NCBI GenBank assembly: GCA_015904045.1
Contig: JABMDG010000151.1
Coordinates: forward strand, 1 to 6,707
Origin: Nitrospira sp.
GTDB taxonomy: Bacteria; Nitrospirota; Nitrospiria; Nitrospirales; Nitrospiraceae
Length of the DNA: 6,707 nucleotides
Reading direction: 5' to 3'
The notes beneath the pieces were generated by a model, which saw nothing but the letters and a program-made list of their open reading frames with translations, was not told where the DNA came from and searched no databases. The position numbers were made by a program, and so were the translations under genes. Positions 1 to 5,421 of this stretch are shown here, piece after piece; position 1 is the stretch's first letter, and each line of letters starts with the position of its first letter.

Positions 1-1
1 T

Positions 2-49
2 GGAAAGATCGAGTCTTACTTTCGAGCGAATGGTCTTCGAACAGAATAG
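2..49 (+). CDS. Possible C-terminal end of an unidentified upstream gene (partial)
   Basis: Reading frame 2 is open from the window edge and stops at TAG 47-49. It gives a short tail reading GKIESYFRANGLRTE, which looks like plausible protein. If real, its last 20 bases overlap the start of the phosphopantetheinyl transferase gene, an arrangement typical of translationally coupled operon genes, and this would explain why no Shine-Dalgarno sequence is visible before that start. Sixteen codons are too few to identify a family. Frame 1 is also open up to position 135, so the choice of frame is uncertain. Confidence 0.25.
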   Translation, partial: GKIESYFRANGLRTE

Positions 50-755
50 TCAAAAGACATCTCCGGGCGCAATCGGGGCAGACGACGTACATGTCTATGC
101 ATTCTTGCTCGATCGTGGTGCGGCGGAGTGTCTAAGTGCGTCACGTCTTTTGTCGGACGAGGAACAAACGCGAGCAGACCGGCTGGTGTCCAAACTGCAT
201 CGTGATCAATTCGTCGTGGCCCATGCCGGACTGCGGGTGATCCTCAGCCGCTATTGCATGGGTCGGCCGCAGGATTTGGCAATTCAAAGAACCGCCAAGG
301 GGAAACCATTTCTCTCGGATGATCCTTCGATCCGATTTAACATGACCCACTCTCATGGGAAAGCGCTCGTCGCTGTTGCAAAGGACCGGGAAGTGGGAAT
401 CGATCTTGAAAAGGTCCGGCCGGATGTGGACGTGATGAGTCTGGCCCGACGGTTTTTATCGGATCGAGACGTGGTCTTCATTGAGAACGGGGATCCGGGA
501 CAACTCCATCAACGATTTCTACAAGCGTGGGTAGCCAGAGAAGCGGTCTTCAAGGCCGCCGGCACAGGGATGACCTTCCCTCTGCATGGCGACCACATCG
601 AACTGGCTGGCGACGGCACGGAAGGGCATCTGGTTCTGGGTGATGGCAAGTACGACGGAGCGGTCAGGCCTGTTCGGTTCCTCCCTCTCGAACCAGGGTG
701 GGTCGGTGCGGTCGCGGCGGAAGGGACTGATTGGACGATGAGGTACTGCGGCTAG
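30..755 (+). CDS. 4'-phosphopantetheinyl transferase, Sfp type
   Basis: This 241-residue protein belongs to the Sfp/Gsp/HetI phosphopantetheinyl transferases, which move the 4'-phosphopantetheine arm of CoA onto a conserved serine of acyl, peptidyl or aryl carrier proteins in the cytoplasm. The family motifs occur in order: GKPFL at residues 91-95, FNMTHSHG at 103-110, the Mg-binding VGIDLE at 122-127 (D125, E127), and the WVAREAVFKAAGTG block at 167-180 with E171 and K175. Arg170 stands where Sfp has a lysine, a common substitution. The length fits the Sfp class rather than the roughly 120-residue AcpS class. Its carrier-protein partner is not in the window. ATG 30 is the first ATG in the window, but the frame stays open to base 3 and no Shine-Dalgarno sequence is visible, so the true start may lie upstream. 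The gene converges on thiI with 11 bases between stop codons and no obvious terminator. Confidence 0.9.
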   Translation: MVFEQNSQKTSPGAIGADDVHVYAFLLDRGAAECLSASRLLSDEEQTRADRLVSKLHRDQFVVAHAGLRVILSRYCMGRPQDLAIQRTAKGKPFLSDDPSIRFNMTHSHGKALVAVAKDREVGIDLEKVRPDVDVMSLARRFLSDRDVVFIENGDPGQLHQRFLQAWVAREAVFKAAGTGMTFPLHGDHIELAGDGTEGHLVLGDGKYDGAVRPVRFLPLEPGWVGAVAAEGTDWTMRYCG

Positions 756-766
756 GCGAGAACGGG

Positions 767-1945
767 TCAGATCGGGAACCGGAATTCGGACAACTCAGCT
801 TTGTCCAAGCCCTGTTTGACCAGACCCGGAACGTCGAGATTCCGTTCAATCTTCTGGAGCACATCCAGTCTGGTTTTGGTGCTGGGATGGGGGGGCGTGA
901 ACAATTTGCAGCAGTCCTGATCTTCCTCAATGGACGTGTCGTAAGTGCCGAGGCGCCGCGCTTCGTCCGTAATTTCAAGTTTGTCCATCCCGATAAGCGG
1001 TCGCAGGAGAGGCAGCGCGGTCGCCTCTTCAACCACGGACAGATTTTCAGGGGTTTGCGATGCCACTTGTCCTAAGCTGTCCCCGGTTACCAGCCCCCAA
1101 CAGGACTCCTTTCTCGCGAGTTCCTCTGCGATGCGCAACATCATCCGGCGATAGAGCACCACGCGGAACGGCGCCGGGGTATGGAGCACGATTTCTCGCT
1201 GGATTTCTCCAAAGGGGATGACCGCAAGGCGCGATTCGTACTGATACGCAGTCAGGATCTGTACGAGATCGCGCACCTTCTCTTCCGATGCCCGGCTGAC
1301 CAAAGGGCGGCCTGAAAAATGGACGAAAAAGGCGCGGCATCCACGCTTGATCATGCGATAGGCGGCGACGGGCGAGTCGATGCCGCCCGAAATCAAACAG
1401 GTCACCTTCCCGCTGACGCCGACCGGCATCCCACCAGGACCCTGCACTTTTTCGGTCGCGAAGTAGGCCTCTTTGGTAAGTAGCTCGAGATAAATAGTGA
1501 GGTCTGGATTCTTCAGGTTGACTTTCTTCCCCAGAGTATCGCAGACAGCTGCGCCGACGGCCCGCTCGACATCCATCGAGGTCATCGACAAACGCTTGTC
1601 GGCTCGTTTGGCCGTGACACGGAAGGTGGAAAACGATTTGGGCCGAAGATCCTCGATGACGGCGGCACTCAGTTCGTCGAGGCGTGTCTGGGCCATATCA
1701 AGCGGCACCGCATGCGCGAGAAATAAATTGGCGACTCCGCAGACACGCCTCAGACGATCCTGTATGAGGGAGGGATCGATCTCCGGTGGAAGTAGCACGC
1801 GAATACGGTTTCTGAGCTTCTCAACCCGTGTGATACCTACACCCTTAAGGGCTCGCTGAATATTGTCAACCAACCGGTCTTCAAACAGATCGCGATTGCG
1901 GCCCTTGAGCGCGAGCTCATGGTAATGGACGATGGCGCAGTGCAT
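767..1945 (-). CDS. thiI: tRNA 4-thiouridine synthase ThiI, without rhodanese domain
   Basis: ThiI adenylates uridine 8 of tRNA and replaces its oxygen with sulfur to give 4-thiouridine; in some bacteria it also supplies sulfur for the thiamine thiazole. The 392-residue product has the N-terminal ferredoxin-like region with YHELALKGRNR at 8-18, a THUMP domain at about 65-165, and the PP-loop AMP-binding motif SGGIDS at 186-191. GDSLGQVASQT at 288-298 follows, and a Cys pair at 345-346 in an EDQDCCKLFTPPHPSTK block probably matches the catalytic cysteine region (C344 in E. coli). The protein ends at about residue 392, so the C-terminal rhodanese domain of the 482-residue E. coli enzyme is absent, as in Bacillus-type ThiI. 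It is the last gene of a minus-strand run after coaE and trxB. Its ATG has no clear Shine-Dalgarno sequence, and its 5' region consists of heptamer repeats. Confidence 0.95.
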   Translation of the reverse strand: MHCAIVHYHELALKGRNRDLFEDRLVDNIQRALKGVGITRVEKLRNRIRVLLPPEIDPSLIQDRLRRVCGVANLFLAHAVPLDMAQTRLDELSAAVIEDLRPKSFSTFRVTAKRADKRLSMTSMDVERAVGAAVCDTLGKKVNLKNPDLTIYLELLTKEAYFATEKVQGPGGMPVGVSGKVTCLISGGIDSPVAAYRMIKRGCRAFFVHFSGRPLVSRASEEKVRDLVQILTAYQYESRLAVIPFGEIQREIVLHTPAPFRVVLYRRMMLRIAEELARKESCWGLVTGDSLGQVASQTPENLSVVEEATALPLLRPLIGMDKLEITDEARRLGTYDTSIEEDQDCCKLFTPPHPSTKTRLDVLQKIERNLDVPGLVKQGLDKAELSEFRFPI

Positions 1946-1950
1946 AGGTT

Positions 1951-2040
1951 AGTGAACAGTGATGAGTGAAGGGTGATGTGCACTGAGCGCATGATCAGTG
2001 GGTGATGAATTTGTACTTCTCACTGGTCACGCATCACTTT
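1951..2040. repeat. GTGA/TCAC heptamer array with inverted halves in the trxB-thiI spacer
   Basis: Four consecutive 7-base units fill 1951-1978: AGTGAAC, AGTGATG, AGTGAAG and GGTGATG. A further GGTGATG lies at 2001-2007. Three units in the opposite orientation, TCACTGG, TCACGCA and TCACTTT, fill 2020-2040 and run into the trxB stop codon. AGTGATGAGTGA (1958-1969) pairs with TCACGCATCACT (2027-2038) at 11 of 12 positions. The centre holds a perfect 6-base inverted repeat, CACTGA 1981-1986 and TCAGTG 1995-2000. The array occupies nearly all of the 93-base gap. There is no T-tract, so it is not a classic terminator. It resembles the short heptanucleotide tandem repeats known between genes in some bacteria, notably cyanobacteria; its function is unknown. 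Confidence 0.75.
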
Positions 2041-2953
2041 ACACGGATTCTAAGAATCGCTCCGCATCGATTGCCGCCATGCACCCACTCCCGGCGGCAG
2101 TGACGGCCTGGCGGTACGTCGAGTCTTGGACATCACCGGCGGCGAAAATGCCCGGCACACTGGTAGCCGTTCCGTTGTGCGTCCGGATATATCCCTTGCC
2201 ATCCAGGTCAAGTTGGCCGGAAAAGAGAGCCGTGTTCGGCCGATGGCCGATGGCCACGAAGACTCCGGCGCAAGGCATATCGATACTCTTCCCCGTCACG
2301 ACATTCCGGAGCCGCACGCCGGTGACCACGTCGGCGCCGAGGATGTCTTCCACGATGGAATTCCATACGAAAGAAATCTTTTCGTTGTTCATCGCCCGAT
2401 CTTGCATGATTTTCGATGCACGCAGCTTGTCGCGCCGATGCACGATCGACACGTTGGTGGCAAACTTGGTCAGAAAAGTCGCTTCTTCCATGGCGCTGTC
2501 GCCACCACCGACGACGACCAATGGTTTGCCCCTGAAGAAAAAACCATCACAGGTGGCGCACGTAGACACACCATGACCGGTCAATCGCATCTCGTTCGGC
2601 ACTCCAATCGGAATGGCCGACGCGCCGGTGGCGATGATGACGGTCTTCGATTGAACGGTCCGGTCGCCGTCTATCGTAATGCTGAACGGGCGTGTTGCGA
2701 AGTTCACGGCGGACACATCGCCGGTCAGAAACGTTGTGCCGAATCGCTCCGCCTGCGCCCGCATGTCCTTCATCAATTCCGGGCCCATGATCCCTTTGGC
2801 GAATCCCGGGTAGTTTTCTACCTCGGTGGTGGTGGTGAGCTGCCCGCCGGATTGCCAGCCTTCAATAAGGAGGGGCGCGAGATTCGCCCGCGCGGAATAG
2901 ATCGCGGCAGTCAAGCCAGCAGGTCCTGAACCGATGATGACAACACTGTGCAT
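2039..2953 (-). CDS. trxB: Thioredoxin reductase (NADPH)
   Basis: TrxB is a cytoplasmic FAD enzyme that uses NADPH to reduce thioredoxin. Numbered from ATG 2953 (304 residues), it shows the FAD-binding GSGPAG at 8-13, the redox-active CATC at 132-135, and the NADPH-binding GGGDSA at 149-154. HRRDKLRA at 172-179 is the 2'-phosphate recognition segment that indicates NADPH preference. The C-terminal FAD motif [23 protein letters not shown] starts at 268. The length matches low-molecular-weight TrxB. An in-frame GTG at 2971 would add six residues; I prefer ATG 2953 because the Rossmann strand then begins three residues in, as is usual for the family. Neither start has a clear Shine-Dalgarno sequence. 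It lies 61 bases after coaE and 93 bases before thiI on the same strand, so one transcript is plausible. Confidence 0.95.
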   Translation of the reverse strand: MHSVVIIGSGPAGLTAAIYSARANLAPLLIEGWQSGGQLTTTTEVENYPGFAKGIMGPELMKDMRAQAERFGTTFLTGDVSAVNFATRPFSITIDGDRTVQSKTVIIATGASAIPIGVPNEMRLTGHGVSTCATCDGFFFRGKPLVVVGGGDSAMEEATFLTKFATNVSIVHRRDKLRASKIMQDRAMNNEKISFVWNSIVEDILGADVVTGVRLRNVVTGKSIDMPCAGVFVAIGHRPNTALFSGQLDLDGKGYIRTHNGTATSVPGIFAAGDVQDSTYRQAVTAAGSGCMAAIDAERFLESV

Positions 2954-3014
2954 TACGGAAAACTTTAGCACAGGTATGTGTCGGGACGATAGCAGGCGGT
3001 GGTGCAGCTAGAGA

Positions 3015-3617
3015 CTAGGTGAGCAGGTGCAACTGGTGAAATAATGTGGCTGTCGCTTTGGAGAGAAGCGGTTTCTTCATGGTTCCATCTAACACATAGT
3101 CTGCCCGCGCAACTTTCTTGGCCAACGGCAGCTGACTGTTGATGCGCCGGATGGCCTCGGTGCGGGTGAGGCCGTTCCGTTTCCTGAGGCGGGCGATTTG
3201 GGTTTCCCGGTCGGCAGTGACGACGATGGTCTTATCCACTCGCTTGTCGATTCCGGCCTCGAAGAGGAGCGGCACATCGTAGATCACGACCGCGTGGGGG
3301 TCTTTCATGGCGGCGGCTCTCGACAGACGCATCTGTTCCCGGGCGACGCGGGGATGGATGATCCGTTCCAGGCGCCGCCGCTTCGCCTTGTTGCGAAATA
3401 CGATGGCACCGAGCGCCTGGCGATTGAGCCTGCGATCGGCGTTGAGAATGTCAGGGCCGAACTCCTTCACGATCTCCCGCCATGCCGGTTTGCCTGGCCG
3501 GACAACCTCTCGTGCCAAATCATCGGCATCGATGATGATGGCGCCACATTGTCCAAACATTCTTGCGACTGTACTTTTCCCAGTTGCCACACCACCGGTC
3601 AGGCCGACAAGCATCAT
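3015..3617 (-). CDS. coaE: Dephospho-CoA kinase
   Basis: CoaE phosphorylates the 3'-hydroxyl of dephospho-CoA with ATP, the final step of coenzyme A synthesis in the cytoplasm. The 200-residue product matches the usual length (about 200-206). The Walker A P-loop GGVATGKS is at residues 8-15, IDADDLAR with the substrate-binding aspartates is at 29-36, and the family signature VPLLFE is at 115-120. A basic lid-type segment, RLRKRNGLTRTEAIRRINSQ, is at 143-162. The same frame stays open far upstream, to 4490, but that extension is antisense to the beta-helix gene and does not look like CoaE. The tandem ATGs at 3617 and 3614 put the P-loop strand at the normal distance from the N-terminus. ATG 3635 is an alternative adding six residues. 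No good Shine-Dalgarno sequence is visible. It is the first gene of the coaE-trxB-thiI run and divergent from the beta-helix gene. Confidence 0.94.
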   Translation of the reverse strand: MMLVGLTGGVATGKSTVARMFGQCGAIIIDADDLAREVVRPGKPAWREIVKEFGPDILNADRRLNRQALGAIVFRNKAKRRRLERIIHPRVAREQMRLSRAAAMKDPHAVVIYDVPLLFEAGIDKRVDKTIVVTADRETQIARLRKRNGLTRTEAIRRINSQLPLAKKVARADYVLDGTMKKPLLSKATATLFHQLHLLT

Positions 3618-3661
3618 GGCAGCGGAGCTTATCATGCGGCATGTCGCACCATAAAGGGCGA

Positions 3662-3691
3662 TTGACAGGGTGAGCTCTCCGCTTGTATGAA
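3662..3691 (+). promoter_or_regulatory. Candidate sigma70-type promoter overlapping the beta-helix gene start
   Basis: A perfect -35 hexamer TTGACA lies at 3662-3667 in the short coaE/beta-helix divergent spacer. A TATGAA -10-like hexamer follows at 3686-3691 with an 18-base gap. This -10 overlaps the annotated ATG 3687, so transcription would begin near 3698, beside an in-frame ATG at 3699. The assignment rests on sequence match only. Confidence 0.3.
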
Positions 3692-4730
3692 ATTCTCCAT
3701 GCGGCCTGTCTTTCTCACAGCAATGGTTCTCACGTGGATGAGCGTTGGGTGTGCAGGAGCCCTGGCGGAGAATTCTGCGACCGCACCACGAACCATCACC
3801 GTCGCACTCGACGGATCGGGAGATTTCTCTTCGATTCAAGAGGCTGTCGATAGCGCCAAGAAAGGGGAGACCGTCTTTCTCAAACCCGGGACCTATCCTC
3901 AAGACCTCACCATTCACAGCAAGGAGGGAATTAAGCTGGTCGGCGCCGGGGTTGACCAAGTGACCCTGCTGGGTCACCGGGATCGTGTCGGGGTGTTGCA
4001 CGTCGGCAAGTGGCCATACGGTGCAACGGATATCGAAATTACCGGCCTGACGGTCAATGAACATGGAGGGCACGCCGTTGGCATCTTCAATGGGAAACGG
4101 ATTACTCTTCGGCATCTGCGCGTGAAGGGAATGTTGTTCGGCCAACAGGTGCAGAATGTCCGTATCGAGAACTGTCTCATCGGTGGCAGTGAAACGACGG
4201 GCGTGCAGTTCGCCGATACGCAGGCCGTGTTGATCGGCAATGTGATTCATGACAACGATCATGGTGTGAACGTGGCCGGGAAGTCGGAGGTCCGGCTTGA
4301 ACGGAATGTGATCACGGGAAATCTGTACGAAGCGGTTGTCATTGGCGATGGTGGCAAAGCCGTGCTCATCAGCAACACGCTGGTGAAGAACGGTGGGGGA
4401 GCAGCGTTTCTCGGCTCCTCGCACAACGAAGTGTCGGGCAATATCGTGAGCTTCAATACAATCGGTTTTGTGATCGCGCCATCGAGTCACACCACTCTCT
4501 CGTTCAATGGCCTATTCAACAAAGAAGGCAATTATCTGAAGGCAGGATCGCCGCCCCTTCAGGCTCCGGAGCTCAAGCCTGAATCGGATATTGCTGCGGA
4601 TCCTCGTTTTGTGGACCCCGAGCATGACGACTTTCGGCTGAGACACGATACGACACTTTTAAACAAAGGACCGTTTTCGTATCTCGGCGCCCAGCCCCCA
4701 CTCCCGATCCCCTCCTCACGGCATCAGTAA
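3687..4730 (+). CDS. Secreted right-handed parallel beta-helix repeat protein
   Basis: The 347-residue product starts with a signal peptide: a basic N-terminus, a hydrophobic stretch at about 6-24, and a probable signal peptidase I site after ALA at residue 27. It should therefore be periplasmic or exported. Residues 42-70 (DGSGDFSSIQEAVDSAKKG, then a VFLKPGTY block) are the typical entry to pectate-lyase and NosD-like beta-helices. Residues about 110-280 form repeated rungs rich in N, G, V and I, each roughly 22 residues, as in PbH1 repeats. DIAADPRFVDPEHDDFRL at 301-318 is the C-terminal cap often seen in these proteins. I see no pectinesterase catalytic motif, so a carbohydrate-binding or polysaccharide-modifying role is only a fold-level guess. 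It is divergent from coaE. A weak Shine-Dalgarno-like AGGGTGAG (3667-3674) precedes ATG 3687 by 12 bases; ATG 3699 is a credible alternative that keeps the signal peptide intact. Confidence 0.85.
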   Translation: MKFSMRPVFLTAMVLTWMSVGCAGALAENSATAPRTITVALDGSGDFSSIQEAVDSAKKGETVFLKPGTYPQDLTIHSKEGIKLVGAGVDQVTLLGHRDRVGVLHVGKWPYGATDIEITGLTVNEHGGHAVGIFNGKRITLRHLRVKGMLFGQQVQNVRIENCLIGGSETTGVQFADTQAVLIGNVIHDNDHGVNVAGKSEVRLERNVITGNLYEAVVIGDGGKAVLISNTLVKNGGGAAFLGSSHNEVSGNIVSFNTIGFVIAPSSHTTLSFNGLFNKEGNYLKAGSPPLQAPELKPESDIAADPRFVDPEHDDFRLRHDTTLLNKGPFSYLGAQPPLPIPSSRHQ

Positions 4731-4762
4731 AATAGCAGTAATACAACGAGATAGAAGATTCC

Positions 4763-4790
4763 GTGACAAGGCACAGGCATATGCTATGCT
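4763..4790 (+). promoter_or_regulatory. Candidate sigma70-type promoter for the small gene
   Basis: GTGACA at 4763-4768 (five of six matches to TTGACA) is followed after 16 bases by TATGCT at 4785-4790 (five of six matches to TATAAT would need A-A; here the T, A, T and final T positions match). A second TATGCT overlaps at 4780-4785. Transcription would begin near 4797, giving a leader of about 84 bases before the TTG start at 4881. It sits in the gap after the beta-helix gene, which suggests that the small gene has its own transcript. Confidence 0.35.
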
Positions 4791-4818
4791 TTCTTCAAGC
4801 GACATGACGGACAGGCTC

Positions 4819-4852
4819 CGGCCCCCGCTTAAGAAATCGTGAGACGGGGCCG
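4819..4852 (+). promoter_or_regulatory. All-GC stem-loop in the leader of the small gene
   Basis: CGGCCCC at 4819-4825 and GGGGCCG at 4846-4852 are perfect complements, giving a 7-pair stem made only of G-C pairs with a 20-base loop. It ends 15 bases before the AAGGAGG ribosome-binding site at 4868. No T-tract follows, so it is not an intrinsic terminator. It does not match any riboswitch class I recognise. It may affect mRNA stability or translation. Confidence 0.35.
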
Positions 4853-4867
4853 AAAAGACTCAACAAG

Positions 4868-4874
4868 AAGGAGG
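4868..4874 (+). promoter_or_regulatory. Perfect Shine-Dalgarno sequence deciding a TTG start
   Basis: AAGGAGG is fully complementary to the usual 16S rRNA 3' end and lies six bases before TTG 4881. It is the strongest ribosome-binding site in the window and argues for TTG 4881 as the start, over the in-frame GTG at 4839, which would place this site inside the coding region. Confidence 0.75.
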
Positions 4875-4880
4875 TCTCTC

Positions 4881-5066
4881 TTGGCCAGTTTTCGCAGTGA
4901 GCTTGAAAAGTTCGCCAATGAAGGCATTCCTTCCCTCCATGATATGGAGTCGGGCAAGTTGGTGGGTGCAGTGCTTCCTATGTCTGAGCAGGCGCAATTG
5001 CAGATGCGCAATAGCATCGAAGTCATCGACTACCTCTTGAACCAAGAGCAGGTTGTGTGGAGCTAG
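4881..5066 (+). CDS. Small acidic protein of unknown function (61 residues)
   Basis: The frame from TTG 4881 to TAG 5064-5066 encodes 61 residues. I do not recognise the family. The product is net acidic (nine D/E against four K/R), has no signal peptide or membrane segment, and no cysteine. Residues 1-13 (ASFRSELEKFAN) and about 34-55 (MSEQAQLQMRNSIEVIDYLL) look amphipathic and helical, joined by a more extended GIPSLHDMESGKLVGAVLP stretch, consistent with a small helix-loop-helix protein. It is preceded by a perfect Shine-Dalgarno sequence at ideal spacing, a candidate promoter and a structured leader, which together make translation likely despite the small size. An in-frame GTG at 4839 would give 75 residues, but the added segment is Arg-rich and contains the ribosome-binding site, so it is probably untranslated. 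It stands alone between the beta-helix gene and a gene-poor stretch. Confidence 0.65.
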   Translation: MASFRSELEKFANEGIPSLHDMESGKLVGAVLPMSEQAQLQMRNSIEVIDYLLNQEQVVWS

Positions 5067-5105
5067 GCCACACGCCTACACGAGTGTCCTTCTGACAGGT
5101 CTCGT

Positions 5106-5421
5106 TCACATCCCCCTCTGACATAGTCGCGAATTTCTGGCACAGGGCGTAGCAGCGCCTGGGCTATCTGTAAGATTCCCTCCTGAAATCCAACGAACGA
5201 TCAGCACGTCTTGAGTTGAACGCGCATTCTGCCGAAGAAGCAGGAGCTGGGTGTGAACCAGCGCGTCGGTTTCCAGGTGCTCGCGGTTGATTTCGCAATC
5301 CGATAGGCGCATCGTACCGATCACGTATCCAAGGCATACGGTACCGTCGCGCATGGAACGTCTTCTGCTCGGTAGCTGAGAGCTTGTATGGCAGGTGCAT
5401 CCCGAACGTCTTCTCTATCAC
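5106..5421 (-). pseudogene. Possible frame-disrupted remnant, faintly ASCH-like
   Basis: The 321-base stretch 5067-5387 holds no convincing intact gene. On the minus strand two frames overlap: one from GTG 5421 to 5164 (85 codons) and one from ATG 5354 to 5106 (82 codons). The first includes [13 protein letters not shown] and the second reads DGTVCLGYVIGTMRLSDCE, then REHLETDALVHTQL. Joined in order, these recall the KTxExR, GxVxLxDC and L-x6-H pattern of ASCH-type RNA-binding domains, with the middle missing and a frame change between. The resemblance is weak and from memory. The upstream end also overlaps the start of the glycosidase gene on the other strand. Equally likely, both frames are chance open frames in GC-rich DNA. 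Confidence 0.2.

Noticed and set aside
756..766. Bidirectional terminator between the convergent phosphopantetheinyl transferase and thiI genes
   Set aside because: The gap is 11 bases and I found no stem followed by a T-tract in either direction.
2126..2929. 267-codon plus-strand open frame opposite trxB
   Set aside because: It is antisense to a clear thioredoxin reductase and has a His, Arg and Gly-rich composition typical of a shadow frame in GC-rich DNA.
3744..3755. Lipoprotein signal (Cys22) in the beta-helix protein
   Set aside because: The residues before the Cys are S-V-G rather than a canonical L-x-[GA] lipobox, and a better signal peptidase I site (ALA) follows at residue 27.
3618..4490. 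Upstream extension of the coaE frame giving a 491-residue protein
   Set aside because: The added 291 residues are antisense to the beta-helix gene and lie before the canonical CoaE N-terminus. The opposite strand has a recognisable signal peptide and beta-helix repeats, so this is an open shadow frame.
3687..4730. Pectinesterase or pectate lyase assignment
   Set aside because: Only the N-terminal entry motif and the beta-helix fold are shared; no catalytic motif of either enzyme is visible.
4839..4880. GTG start giving a 75-residue version of the small protein
   Set aside because: No Shine-Dalgarno sequence precedes it, the extra residues are Arg-rich, and the perfect AAGGAGG would then lie within the coding region just before TTG 4881.
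5055..5073. GTGTGG/CCACAC hairpin across the stop codon of the small gene as a terminator
   Set aside because: The stem has only six pairs, overlaps the stop codon and is not followed by a T-tract.
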